Shown piece after piece: positions 43,290 to 51,517 of a DNA stretch of 64,000 nucleotides. Each line of letters starts with the position of its first letter. Position 1 is the first letter of the stretch. Under the pieces are notes generated by a model. It saw only the letters and a list, made by a program, of their open reading frames with translations. It had not been told where the DNA came from and made no database searches. Position numbers and translations under genes: made by a program. Source of the stretch: CAZTHL01 sp964613585 (GTDB lineage Bacteria; Pseudomonadota; Alphaproteobacteria; DSM-16000; Inquilinaceae); contig CAZTHL010000003.1 in the NCBI GenBank assembly GCA_964613585.1, forward strand, positions 1 to 64,000. Direction: 5' to 3'.

Positions 43290-44146
43290 GCGTGTTGGCG
43301 TTGCTGTTGCCGTCGACGTGCCAGGAGGGAGAAGATCTCGGCCGCTGTCTCCTCGATGGCCCGTCGGGTCACGTCAATGACCGGCCACCCGTTGAGCAGA
43401 AAGAAGCGGCGGGCCTCGCGCACCTCCTCACGGACCGCCTCCGGATCGAAGTAGTCGCTCGCCTCGGTCTGGTTCAGCATGCGCATCCGATTCCGGCGGA
43501 TCTCGATCAGCCGGTCGGGATCCTTGGTAAGCCCGACGATCAATGGCTTGGTGATCTGATGCAGCTCGGGCGGAAGCGGGCAGCCCGGCACGTAGGGAAC
43601 GTTCGCCACCTTCACGCCGCGATTGGCGAGATAGAGGCTGGTTGGCGTCTTCGAAGTACGCGACACGCCGACCAGAATGACATCGGCCTTGTGCAGATTC
43701 ATGGTGGCCTGGCCGTCGTCGTGACCCAAGGCGAAATCCATGGCCTCCATTCGACTGAAGTAGGCGGCGTTGAGCGCGTGCTGACGACCGGGCCGGCGCT
43801 GGCTGCTCATACCAAGGAAGTCACCAAACGCCGCCATGACCGGGTCAAGCACCGAAATGCAGCGCACCTGGAGTGACGCGCACACATCCTGCAGCCGCTG
43901 CCGTAGCCGCTCATCGACCAGGGTGAAGATGACGATGCCGCGGCTGGCCTCGATCTCCTCAAGCACGAGATCGAGCTGGGTATCGGTCCGCACCAGGTTC
44001 CAGAAATGCTCGATCGGGTCGACACCCTCGAACTGGGACAGGCAAGCGCGAGCCACGCTGTGGATCGTCTCGCCGGTCGCATCGGAGACGAGATGCAGGT
44101 GGAATGTCTTGATCTCGCTGGTGCTTTCGCTCACGGCATCGAACAT
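43286..44146 (-). CDS. Kinase/pyrophosphorylase (PPDK/PEP synthetase regulatory protein)
   Basis: A 286-residue DUF299 protein that switches pyruvate-phosphate dikinase or PEP synthetase by ADP-dependent phosphorylation and phosphate-dependent dephosphorylation. The N-terminus FHLHLVSDATGETIHSVARA and the P-loop-like GVSRTSKTPTS identify it; VANVPYVPGCPLP is another signature. ATG 44146 is chosen; a TTG two codons upstream is possible. The Rickettsia homologue is, as I recall, RP001, the gene next to hemE at the origin of Caulobacter-type chromosomes. Confidence 0.94.
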   Translation of the reverse strand: MFDAVSESTSEIKTFHLHLVSDATGETIHSVARACLSQFEGVDPIEHFWNLVRTDTQLDLVLEEIEASRGIVIFTLVDERLRQRLQDVCASLQVRCISVLDPVMAAFGDFLGMSSQRRPGRQHALNAAYFSRMEAMDFALGHDDGQATMNLHKADVILVGVSRTSKTPTSLYLANRGVKVANVPYVPGCPLPPELHQITKPLIVGLTKDPDRLIEIRRNRMRMLNQTEASDYFDPEAVREEVREARRFFLLNGWPVIDVTRRAIEETAAEIFSLLARRRQQQRQHA

Positions 44147-44550
44147 GGGCAAGGATCAACAGCCGGCCGGTGGATGCAGGGTGGACAGGATCCGCATATC
44201 GGGGATCGAAAGCGTGATCCGCACGGAGCATGCACGAAGCCGGGCCATCCCGCCATGATCCTGTGCACCTGAGGGTTCATCTTTCCCAAACTCCTGGAAG
44301 ATCATCGCCTTGTCGTGTCATCCCCGATTTCCCGGCTTTGCAGGGGCAGGCAGGCCGCGTTTTTCCGTGGCATGCGCACAACAGCGCGATCCGCGGCCTG
44401 CTGTGGGCAGGCTTGCCGAAAACGGCTTAACAACTGGTCATTCGCCGGATTCACAGGGACCCATAACATCCTCAGTAGCTTTACATCTTTTAAGGAAACA
44501 GACAGACAGGGGCTTTGCGGTCCGGAACGCCCGGTCGAAGCAGGCCAACC
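44147..44550. other. Candidate chromosome replication origin (oriC)
   Basis: A 404-bp gap between divergent ppsR and hemE, the position of the Caulobacter origin. It contains TGATCCGCA (44215-44223), one mismatch from the Caulobacter DnaA G-box TGATCCACA; a weaker GGATTCACA (44447-44455), which includes a GANTC site (44448-44452); two TTAA motifs as in CtrA half-sites (44427-44430, 44490-44493); and a relatively AT-rich stretch from about 44420 to 44500. Operons leave it in both directions. No full consensus DnaA box TTATCCACA was found, so the call rests mainly on synteny. Confidence 0.55.
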
Positions 44551-45603
44551 ATGATGAGATCACCTGCCGAGAAGCCCTTTCTCCGCGCGCTCGCCGGCGC
44601 GCAGCCCGATCGGCCACCCTTCTGGCTCATGCGCCAGGCCGGTCGCTATCTGCCGGAATATCGCGAGATCCGCGCCAGGGTCGGCGGCTTCCTTGAGCTC
44701 TGCTACACGCCCGAACTCGCCGCCGAGGTCACCTTCCAACCGATCCGGCGGTTCGGCATGGATGCGGCGATTCTCTTCTCCGACATTCTGGTGGTGCCGC
44801 ACGCTCTCGGGCAGCCGGTGCGCTTCGTTGAGGGAGAGGGGCCGGTTCTCGACCCGGTCCGGACGGGCGCGGCGGTTGCTGCGCTGGAACTGCCGCGCTT
44901 GCACCGGCATTTGGCGCCGGTGTACGAGACCGTCGAGCGGCTGCACGAAGGTTTGCCGGCTGAGACGACACTGATCGGGTTCGCCGGAGCGCCGTGGACC
45001 TTGGCCACCTACATGGCGGAGGGCGGCACCTCGAAGGACTTCGCCCAGGTGAAGGCCTTCGCATTCCGGGATCCTGCCGGCTTCGGTGCGTTGATCGATC
45101 TGCTGGTAGAGGCGGTTGCCGGTTACCTGCAGCGTCAGATCGCCGCGGGCGCGGAGGTGGTGCAGTTGTTCGACAGCTGGGCCGGGGTGCTGGACGAGCG
45201 CTCCTTCGAGCGTTGGGTCATCGAGCCGACCCGACGCATCGTCGCGGCTCTCAAGCAACAGGCGCCTGATGTGCCGGTGATCGGCTTTCCGCGTGGCGCC
45301 GGCTATGCCTACGATCGTTTCGTTCGGGAGACCGGGATCGATGCGGTCAGCCTTGACACGACGGTCCCGTTGACGGACGCGCTCCGGCTGCAGGCTCGCT
45401 GTCCGGTGCAGGGCAATCTGGATCCGGTGGCGCTTGCTGTTGGCGGAGCGGCGCTGGAACGAGAGGTCGCAGCTATCCTTGAGGGCTTGGCGCGGGGCCC
45501 CTTCGCGTTCAACTTGGGACACGGTGTGCTGCCCGTCACACCGCCGGAGAACGTGTCGGCGCTGGCCACGCAGCTACGGCAGTGGTCGCCGGCGCGCCCC
45601 TAG
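44551..45603 (+). CDS. hemE: Uroporphyrinogen decarboxylase
   Basis: A 350-residue TIM-barrel enzyme converting uroporphyrinogen III to coproporphyrinogen III. Landmarks are PPFWLMRQAGRYLPEYR (with the substrate-binding Arg residues), FSDILVVPHALG (catalytic Asp), IGFAGAPWTLATYM and NLGHGVLP. ATG 44551 is followed by a second ATG; both suit the family. It starts the hemE-hemH-hemJ run right of the putative origin. Confidence 0.97.
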   Translation: MMRSPAEKPFLRALAGAQPDRPPFWLMRQAGRYLPEYREIRARVGGFLELCYTPELAAEVTFQPIRRFGMDAAILFSDILVVPHALGQPVRFVEGEGPVLDPVRTGAAVAALELPRLHRHLAPVYETVERLHEGLPAETTLIGFAGAPWTLATYMAEGGTSKDFAQVKAFAFRDPAGFGALIDLLVEAVAGYLQRQIAAGAEVVQLFDSWAGVLDERSFERWVIEPTRRIVAALKQQAPDVPVIGFPRGAGYAYDRFVRETGIDAVSLDTTVPLTDALRLQARCPVQGNLDPVALAVGGAALEREVAAILEGLARGPFAFNLGHGVLPVTPPENVSALATQLRQWSPARP

Positions 45604-45627
45604 AGACCGCGGGTCCTCGCGGGACCG

Positions 45628-46704
45628 ATGCGAACCATGATCAACCGATCGAAAAAGCTCGCCATCGTTCTGTTCAACCTCGGAGGGCCGGACTCTCCCG
45701 AGGCGGTTCAGCCGTTCCTGTTCAATCTGTTCAATGACCCCTCGATCATTCGCCTGCCGAACCCGTTTCGGCTCATGCTGGCGACGGTGGTCTCGCGCAA
45801 GCGCGCAAGGATCGCCTCGGGGATCTACGAGCAGCTGGGCGGCGGGTCCCCCCTGCTGAGCAATACCCGTGCGCAGGCGGACTCCTTGGAGACGGCGCTG
45901 GCCGATCTTGGTCATGTGAAGGTCTTCATTGCCATGCGCTACTGGCACCCGATGGCGGCGGAGACCGCCCGGGCGGTGAAAGCCTTCGAGCCCGACGAGA
46001 TCGTTCTTTTGCCCCTGTACCCGCACTTCTCCACGACGACAACGGCGTCGTCCCTTCGGGTATGGCATGAGGCAGCGTCGGCCGTGCGGCTCCAAGCGCC
46101 AATGCGCACTATCTGCTGCTATGCCACGGAACCAGGCTTCATCGCCGCCACGGCCCGCCTGATCCGGGAGCGGTATGATGAGGCATCCCGGCACGGACGG
46201 CCGCGGGTTCTGTTCTCGGCGCACGGGCTGCCGAAGAAGATCGTCGAGGGCGGGGACCCGTATCAGTGGCAGTGCGAGATGACGGCCTCAGCCCTCGTCG
46301 CCGCGCTGGGAATTGAGCATCTGGACTGGGTGAGCTGTTATCAGAGCCGGGTTGGTCCTCTGGAGTGGATAGGGCCGGCCACCGAGGAAGAGATCGAGCG
46401 CGCCGGAGCTGACGGGGTCCCGGTGGTCATCGCACCGATTGCCTTCGTCTCGGAGCACTCGGAGACCCTCGTCGAGATCGAGATCGAGTATCGGCATCTG
46501 GCCGAGGAGAAGGGTGTTCCGTTCTTCGGTCGGGTGTCCGCGGTCGGCGTCGAGGCTGAGTTCATTGCCGGTCTCGCACGCCTGGTCCGGGAGGCGGTCG
46601 GGTGGGGTCAGAGCTACTGCTCGCAGGATCGGGAACGGGTCTGTCCGGGCGGCTGGGCCGGCTGTCCACAGACTTCAATGCCGCTGCAGCGCGCGGCGGA
46701 ATAG
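45628..46704 (+). CDS. hemH: Ferrochelatase
   Basis: A 358-residue enzyme inserting iron into protoporphyrin IX. LFNLGGPDSPEAV begins the protein, VLFSAHGLPKKIVEGGDPY carries the metal-binding His, and FVSEHSETLVEIEIEY has the conserved SEHxETL motif. A C-terminal tail contains Cys residues in the pattern C-x7-C-x6-C (after GQSY), which may hold a [2Fe-2S] cluster as in some alphaproteobacterial and animal enzymes. Starts at ATG 45628 and 45637 are possible. Confidence 0.96.
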   Translation: MRTMINRSKKLAIVLFNLGGPDSPEAVQPFLFNLFNDPSIIRLPNPFRLMLATVVSRKRARIASGIYEQLGGGSPLLSNTRAQADSLETALADLGHVKVFIAMRYWHPMAAETARAVKAFEPDEIVLLPLYPHFSTTTTASSLRVWHEAASAVRLQAPMRTICCYATEPGFIAATARLIRERYDEASRHGRPRVLFSAHGLPKKIVEGGDPYQWQCEMTASALVAALGIEHLDWVSCYQSRVGPLEWIGPATEEEIERAGADGVPVVIAPIAFVSEHSETLVEIEIEYRHLAEEKGVPFFGRVSAVGVEAEFIAGLARLVREAVGWGQSYCSQDRERVCPGGWAGCPQTSMPLQRAAE

Positions 46705-46720
46705 CGGAGGCGGCTGAAGC

Positions 46721-47173
46721 ATGGGTGACTTTCTGGCCGGTTATTATCTCTGGTTGCAGGCACTTCATGTCATCGCGGTGATCACCTGGATGGCCGGCCT
46801 GTTCTACCTGCCACGGTTGTTCGTCTATCACAGCCAAGTGGAGCCCGGTTCGCAGGCCTCTGAAACCTTCAAGGTGATGGAGCGCAAGCTGCTGCGCATC
46901 ATCATGAACCCCTCGCTGGTTGCGGTATGGGTGCTTGGACTGCTGTTGATCTGGGCGCAGCCGGGCTGGCTGACCCAGGGCTGGCTCCATATCAAGATCG
47001 CGGCGGTGGTGCTGCTCACCGTTTCGCATATGGCCATGGCCAAGTGGCGCCGGCTTTTCGCTGGAGATGCGAATCCACATGATCATCGCTTCTACCGATG
47101 GGCGAACGAGGCGCCGACCGTGCTGCTTTTGGTGATTATCTTCATGGTCTACCTGAAGCCTTTTGCAGCTTGA
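46721..47173 (+). CDS. hemJ: Protoporphyrinogen IX oxidase HemJ
   Basis: A 150-residue membrane protein (UPF0093/HemJ) with four hydrophobic helices. The conserved His in LWLQALHVIAVITWMAGLFYLPRLFVYH (anchor) and the Lys in GWLHIKI are family features needed for heme binding and activity. It oxidises protoporphyrinogen, completing the substrate supply for the upstream hemH. It begins 16 bases after hemH, so the two are co-transcribed. Confidence 0.95.
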   Translation: MGDFLAGYYLWLQALHVIAVITWMAGLFYLPRLFVYHSQVEPGSQASETFKVMERKLLRIIMNPSLVAVWVLGLLLIWAQPGWLTQGWLHIKIAAVVLLTVSHMAMAKWRRLFAGDANPHDHRFYRWANEAPTVLLLVIIFMVYLKPFAA

Positions 47174-47191
47174 GCCGTTGATGGGGAAGGC

Positions 47192-47932
47192 TCACATGGC
47201 TCCGAGCGCGAGGCGTGACTCGAGGTAGCGTGCCGCGTCGATCAAGACCGCCATGCGCCGGGTGTCGCCGGTTGGCCGGTCCGGATGGTAGATCTGCGAG
47301 AGCATGCGGAAACGGGCCTTGACTTGGCGCCGATCCAGGCGGGCGTCAGGGGGAAAGCCGAGCACGTAGCGGGCCTCCGCCGGTCCGGAAATGCCGTCCG
47401 GAGGGATGTCGAAGGCCATCAGACTGACGAGGGCCCGGAACTCGTCGGCGGTTTCCCGAGCGGCGGCGAGGTCGCGCTCGATAATCGCCACCTGTTCGGG
47501 GTTGCCGACGGCGCTCGAGGACGTGCTTCCGGCCGCGGCCGTCGTCTCGATGCATGAGGGGTCCAAGACAAGGTGGACATCACCGTCGCTGAGGGTCAAA
47601 GCCAGGGCGAGAGCCCGCCGCAGATAGGCGTCACTGAGGCCGTCCGGCAGGCGCAGCTGCAGCCTTGGCTTGCGCTTGAGCCAATGGCCCTGCCGCGGGC
47701 CCGAACGCAGCAGGATGCGATCACGATCGTCGGGGCCCGGTGCGCCGGGATCGGGAATCGTCTCGACCACGGCGTCGGGAACCAGAAGCTGGACACTGCG
47801 TACAAGGTCGGAGGCCGAGACCCCGCGACGCCCGGTGACGGACTCGATGGCATCGCGGAACCAGCCGGGGCACGGGAGGATGTACGAGCGCATAAGCGAG
47901 AAGCCGAGAACGGGCAATCTTCGAGCCGTCAT
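47192..47932 (-). CDS. J-domain (DnaJ-like) protein
   Basis: A 246-residue protein with an unassigned N-terminal two thirds and a C-terminal J-like domain: ARYVLGFPPDARLDRRQVKARFRMLSQIYHPD, in which the HPD motif (about residues 220-222) needed to stimulate DnaK is intact. The first part has an LVLDPS-containing region and no clear family. It is opposite in orientation to hemJ and rho and lies between them. An alternative start is ATG 47893. It may be a specialised co-chaperone. Confidence 0.8.
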   Translation of the reverse strand: MTARRLPVLGFSLMRSYILPCPGWFRDAIESVTGRRGVSASDLVRSVQLLVPDAVVETIPDPGAPGPDDRDRILLRSGPRQGHWLKRKPRLQLRLPDGLSDAYLRRALALALTLSDGDVHLVLDPSCIETTAAAGSTSSSAVGNPEQVAIIERDLAAARETADEFRALVSLMAFDIPPDGISGPAEARYVLGFPPDARLDRRQVKARFRMLSQIYHPDRPTGDTRRMAVLIDAARYLESRLALGAM

Positions 47933-48243
47933 AGCCCCACATCGGGGTTACGATTTCTTGAAGCTTCGCTGCGCCGCGTCCAATACCAAAAAGGGCGGAA
48001 TTAACCGGACCTTAGGCCCTACCTGATGTAAGGAGGTGCGTGGAAGCGTCCACGGAACATTTGGGGATCGATTGACTTCCTTCCCCGAGTTGGATACCCA
48101 TTTAGAGACTGAGGTCGAGTCTAAGACAGCTCCCACATGTCCGCGGCGCCTGCGTGCCCATAGGCTCGCCGCATCGACCCGTTCTTCCCAACACGACCGT
48201 CGCTGCTTCCCAGGCGCAGTCGCACCTTGCTGGAACTGCTTGC
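47933..48243. other. Divergent upstream region of the J-domain gene and rho
   Basis: A 311-bp intergenic region. It contains a perfect anti-SD match TAAGGAGGT (48029-48037), a hairpin GTGGA-AGCG-TCCAC (48040-48053), and a TTGACT hexamer (48072-48077) that could be a -35 element for rho. No clear -10 matched at the right spacing. It may include the long leader typical of autoregulated rho genes. Confidence 0.5.
48040..48075 (+). CDS. Possible 11-codon leader peptide before rho
   Basis: GTG at 48040 opens an 11-codon frame (VEASTEHLGID) ending in TGA at 48073-48075. The strong SD match ends only three bases before it, which is close, and the start is itself in the stem of a hairpin, so translation is speculative. 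E. coli rho also has a short leader peptide. No homologue known. Confidence 0.2.
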   Translation: MEASTEHLGID

Positions 48244-49500
48244 ATGCATCTGCAAGAACTGAAGATCAAGACACCGGCTGAATTGCTGGCCTACGCTGAA
48301 GAGTTGGAGATCGAGAACGCCAGCAGCCTGCGCAAGCAGGACATGATGTTCGCGATCTTGAAGCAGCTCGCCGAGAACGATGTCACCATCTTCGGCTCCG
48401 GTGTGCTCGAAGTCCTGCCCGACGGATTTGGCTTCCTGCGCTCGCCGGAAGCCAACTACCTGCCGGGTCCCGACGACATCTACGTCTCGCCCAATCAGGT
48501 GCGACGCTTCGGCCTGCGCACGGGAGACACGGTAGAGGGGCGAATCCGCTCGCCCAAGGACGGCGAGCGTTATTTTGCCCTGACCAAGGTCGAGACCATC
48601 AACTTCGAGGAGCCGGACAAGATCCGGCACCGGATCAACTTCGACAACCTGACGCCACTCTATCCGGAGCAGGGCCTGCGCATGGAGGTCGAGGATCCGA
48701 CCCGCAAGAACTTCACCTCGCGGGTCATCGACCTTGTCGCCCCTCTCGGCAAGGGGCAGCGGGGGCTGATCGTGGCGCCGCCACGCACCGGCAAGACGGT
48801 GATGCTGCAGAACATTGCGCATTCAGTGGCGAACAATCACCCTGAAGCGTATCTGATCGTCCTGCTGATCGACGAGCGTCCCGAGGAGGTCACCGATATG
48901 GACCGCTCGGTGAAGGGCGAGGTGATCTCCTCGACCTTCGACGAGCCGGCGGCCCGTCATGTTCAGGTGGCGGAAATGGTCATCGAGAAGGCCAAGCGGC
49001 TGGTCGAGCAGAAGAAGGATGTGGTGATCCTGCTCGACAGCATCACGCGTCTGGCCAGAGCCTACAACACGGTCGTGCCGTCCTCCGGCAAGGTCCTGAC
49101 CGGCGGCGTGGATGCCAACGCCCTGCAACGCCCAAAGCGCTTCTTCGGTGCTGCGCGGAACATCGAGGAGGGTGGGAGCCTGACGATCATTGCCACGGCG
49201 CTGATCGACACCGGCAGCCGCATGGACGAGGTCATCTTCGAGGAGTTCAAGGGCACCGGCAACTCGGAGATCGTGCTCGACCGCAAGCTCGCCGACCGGC
49301 GAACCTTTCCGGCCATCGACATCGGCAAGTCGGGCACCCGGAAGGAGGAGTTGCTGGTCGACAAGAGCGCGCTCCAGAAGATCTGGGTGCTCCGGCGCAT
49401 CCTCATGCCCATGGGCACGACGGACGCCATGGAGTTCCTGCTGGACAAGCTGCGCCACACCAAGACCAACAATGACTTCTTCGAGAGCATGAACCAATAG
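48244..49500 (+). CDS. rho: Transcription termination factor Rho
   Basis: A 418-residue hexameric RNA helicase. The N-terminal Rho_N helices (LKIKTPAELLAYAEELEIE) and cold-shock-type RNA-binding domain (VLEVLPDGFGFLRSPEANYLPGPDDIYVS, anchors) precede the ATPase domain. Walker A is APPRTGKT (178-185); LLIDERPEEVTDM and ILLDSITRLARAYN follow. ATG 48244 is fixed by homology. The N-terminal extension found in some actinobacteria is absent. Order hemE-hemH-hemJ-rho is conserved. Confidence 0.98.
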   Translation: MHLQELKIKTPAELLAYAEELEIENASSLRKQDMMFAILKQLAENDVTIFGSGVLEVLPDGFGFLRSPEANYLPGPDDIYVSPNQVRRFGLRTGDTVEGRIRSPKDGERYFALTKVETINFEEPDKIRHRINFDNLTPLYPEQGLRMEVEDPTRKNFTSRVIDLVAPLGKGQRGLIVAPPRTGKTVMLQNIAHSVANNHPEAYLIVLLIDERPEEVTDMDRSVKGEVISSTFDEPAARHVQVAEMVIEKAKRLVEQKKDVVILLDSITRLARAYNTVVPSSGKVLTGGVDANALQRPKRFFGAARNIEEGGSLTIIATALIDTGSRMDEVIFEEFKGTGNSEIVLDRKLADRRTFPAIDIGKSGTRKEELLVDKSALQKIWVLRRILMPMGTTDAMEFLLDKLRHTKTNNDFFESMNQ

Positions 49501-49715
49501 GCCAACCATCCAGGACGCGCCATCGCCTGTCTTGGCGCAGCCCATCAAGAGCGTCTTTCTCGGTTTTCCTTGAGCTCTCTCGCCTGATCGGGGCCGTGCC
49601 CTTTACCGGCCACGGCATAGAGCCGTCGCCGGCGCCCACCAATGGGGTCTGTGCTGCCGTTGACGACGGCACGAAAACCGAGCGGTCTGATCAGATCGTG
49701 GACACGACGCACGCC
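49501..49715. other. Convergent gap between rho and quinone oxidoreductase gene
   Basis: No gene supported. A 6-bp stem TGCCGT/ACGGCA (loop TTGACG-like, about 49653-49669) and a GCCGTG/CACGGC pair (about 49591-49614) may be weak terminators, but no T-run follows either. Confidence 0.35.
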
Positions 49716-50696
49716 TCAGGGAATCAGGATGGTCGATCCTGTGGTCTCGCGGGCCTCAAGGGCTCGATGCGCGGCGGCCGCCTCATGCAAGGGAAAGGTC
49801 TGCGCGATTTGCGGCGTCACCACACCGTGCCGGACCATGTCGAGCAACTCACCCGCCGTTGCCAGCAGATCCGCCCGGGACGCTGTGTAGGTCATCAGGG
49901 TTGGCCGGGTGATGTAGAGCGAGCCCTTGGCCGCCAGCTGTGACAGGTCGAACGGAGGCACGGGACCGGACGACTGGCCGAACAGAACCAGCGTGCCCAG
50001 CGGCGCGAGACAATCGAGAGAGCGTTCGAAGGTGGCTTGCCCGACGCTATCGTAGACCACCGGCACCCCGGCGCCGTTCGTCAGCTCGCGGACCCGGGCC
50101 ACGACGTCCTCTTGGCGGTAGAGGATGGTGTGGTGGCAGCCGTGGCGTTGCGCAAGGGCAGCCTTTTCCGGCGAGCCGACCGTGCCGATGACAGTGGCGC
50201 CGAGGTGATGCGCCCATTGGCAGGCGATCAACCCGACACCGCCGGCCGCGGCGTGGATCAGGATGGTGTGGTCGGATGTCACGCGAAACGTGCGCCGCAG
50301 AAGGTATTGGACGGTCATGCCCTGCAGCATCAAGGCCGCAGCCTCGCGGTCACCGATGTCGTCCGGCAGCGGCACAAGCCGGTGCGCCGGAATGCATCTC
50401 TCCTCCGCATAGGCGCCGGGCGGGCCGCCCGCGTAGCTGACCCGATCGCCCAGCCTCACCTCATCGACCTCCGCCCCGACCGCGACGACGGTGCCCGCCG
50501 CCTCGAGACCAATCCCGCCGGGCAGCGGCATGGGGTAGAGCCCGGTGCGGAAGTAGATGTCGATGTAATTGAGCCCGACGGCGGCATGGCGCACCCTCAC
50601 CTGCCCTGGTCCGGGTGGGCCGGGGTCGACCGTCTCCCAGCGCATCACCTCCGGTCCGCCGGTCTCGTGGAGTCGGATGGCATGCACCATGATCAT
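49716..50696 (-). CDS. NADPH:quinone oxidoreductase (zinc-independent MDR family)
   Basis: A 326-residue medium-chain dehydrogenase/reductase of the quinone oxidoreductase type. HETGGPEVMRW begins the protein, NYIDIYFRTGLYPMPLPGGIGLEAAG (anchors) is typical, and AAAGGVGLIACQWA is the nucleotide-binding loop (AxxGxVG type). No zinc-binding Cys set is present. It is followed on the same strand by nothing before rho and preceded by the dienelactone hydrolase gene, 65 bp away, perhaps a detoxification unit. Confidence 0.93.
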   Translation of the reverse strand: MIMVHAIRLHETGGPEVMRWETVDPGPPGPGQVRVRHAAVGLNYIDIYFRTGLYPMPLPGGIGLEAAGTVVAVGAEVDEVRLGDRVSYAGGPPGAYAEERCIPAHRLVPLPDDIGDREAAALMLQGMTVQYLLRRTFRVTSDHTILIHAAAGGVGLIACQWAHHLGATVIGTVGSPEKAALAQRHGCHHTILYRQEDVVARVRELTNGAGVPVVYDSVGQATFERSLDCLAPLGTLVLFGQSSGPVPPFDLSQLAAKGSLYITRPTLMTYTASRADLLATAGELLDMVRHGVVTPQIAQTFPLHEAAAAHRALEARETTGSTILIP

Positions 50697-50761
50697 GCGC
50701 CTCCGGTCCGCCGGTTGTCAGGCGCGGGGTGATCGAGCCGGGCGGGCCCCGCGAGCGAGGG

Positions 50762-51457
50762 TCAGCCGAGATGCTGCTTCAGGAATGTCTCCGTCCGCTG
50801 ATCGGCGAGCTGCGCCGCCGGCGCGTTGTAGTTGGCGCCGTCCTTGCGGGCGAAGGCATGGTCGCAGTCCGGGTAGGTGTGAACCGTTGCCAGGGACACC
50901 TGCGCCATGCGCTCGCGGATCTTCTCTTGCGCCTCCGGCGGCACGAACTGGTCCTTTCCGGCAATGTGCATGAGCAGCGGCTTGGTGATGGCGCTGGCCT
51001 CATCAAGCAGGGTGTCGAGCATCACCCCGTAATACGACACGGAGCAATCGGCGTCGGAGCGGGTGGCCATGAGATAGGCGAGCTTTCCACCCATGCAGAA
51101 GCCGACGGTGCCGACCCGGCCGGTACAGCCCGGGTATCGGCGCAGGAACGCCACCGTTGTGATCAGATCGTCGACCCCCTTGGCGTCGTTGAAGCCTCCC
51201 AGCAGCTCGAAGGCCCGCTGGAGATCCTGCTCGCTCTTGTCGCTGAGCTCGATCCCCGGCTCCTGACGCCAGAACAGATCGGGGCAGGCCGCGAAGTATC
51301 CCAGCGTCGCCAGATCGTCGCAGATGTCACGCATGATCTGGTTCACGCCGAGGAACTCCTGGATCACCACGATCCCCGGGCCGCTGCCACCGGGCGGGCT
51401 GGCCAGGTAGGTGGAGAAATGGCCGCCGTCGCTGGCCTCGAGCGTTTCCGTTGCCAT
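50762..51457 (-). CDS. Dienelactone hydrolase family protein
   Basis: A 231-residue alpha/beta hydrolase of the DLH family. The catalytic triad is Cys in GFCMGG (about residue 118), Asp in IAGKDQFVP and His in CDHAFARKDG. VVIQEFLGVNQIMRDICD is the other family signature. The reaction on dienelactone is not implied; many members act on unknown esters. It lies between the DUF255 protein gene and the quinone oxidoreductase gene, all leftward. Confidence 0.92.
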   Translation of the reverse strand: MATETLEASDGGHFSTYLASPPGGSGPGIVVIQEFLGVNQIMRDICDDLATLGYFAACPDLFWRQEPGIELSDKSEQDLQRAFELLGGFNDAKGVDDLITTVAFLRRYPGCTGRVGTVGFCMGGKLAYLMATRSDADCSVSYYGVMLDTLLDEASAITKPLLMHIAGKDQFVPPEAQEKIRERMAQVSLATVHTYPDCDHAFARKDGANYNAPAAQLADQRTETFLKQHLG

Positions 51458-51517
51458 GCCTGCATGCCCCCAAGCGGATCATTGACGAACCGTGGTCAGT
51501 CTAGCCGATGGCGAGCC

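Noticed and set aside
44171..44410. TGGATGCAG, TGTGCACCT and TGTGGGCAG as DnaA boxes
   Set aside because: Three or more mismatches to TGTGGATAA; too weak to list as boxes.
48040..48053. Hairpin before rho as an intrinsic terminator
   Set aside because: Five-base stem and no T-run.
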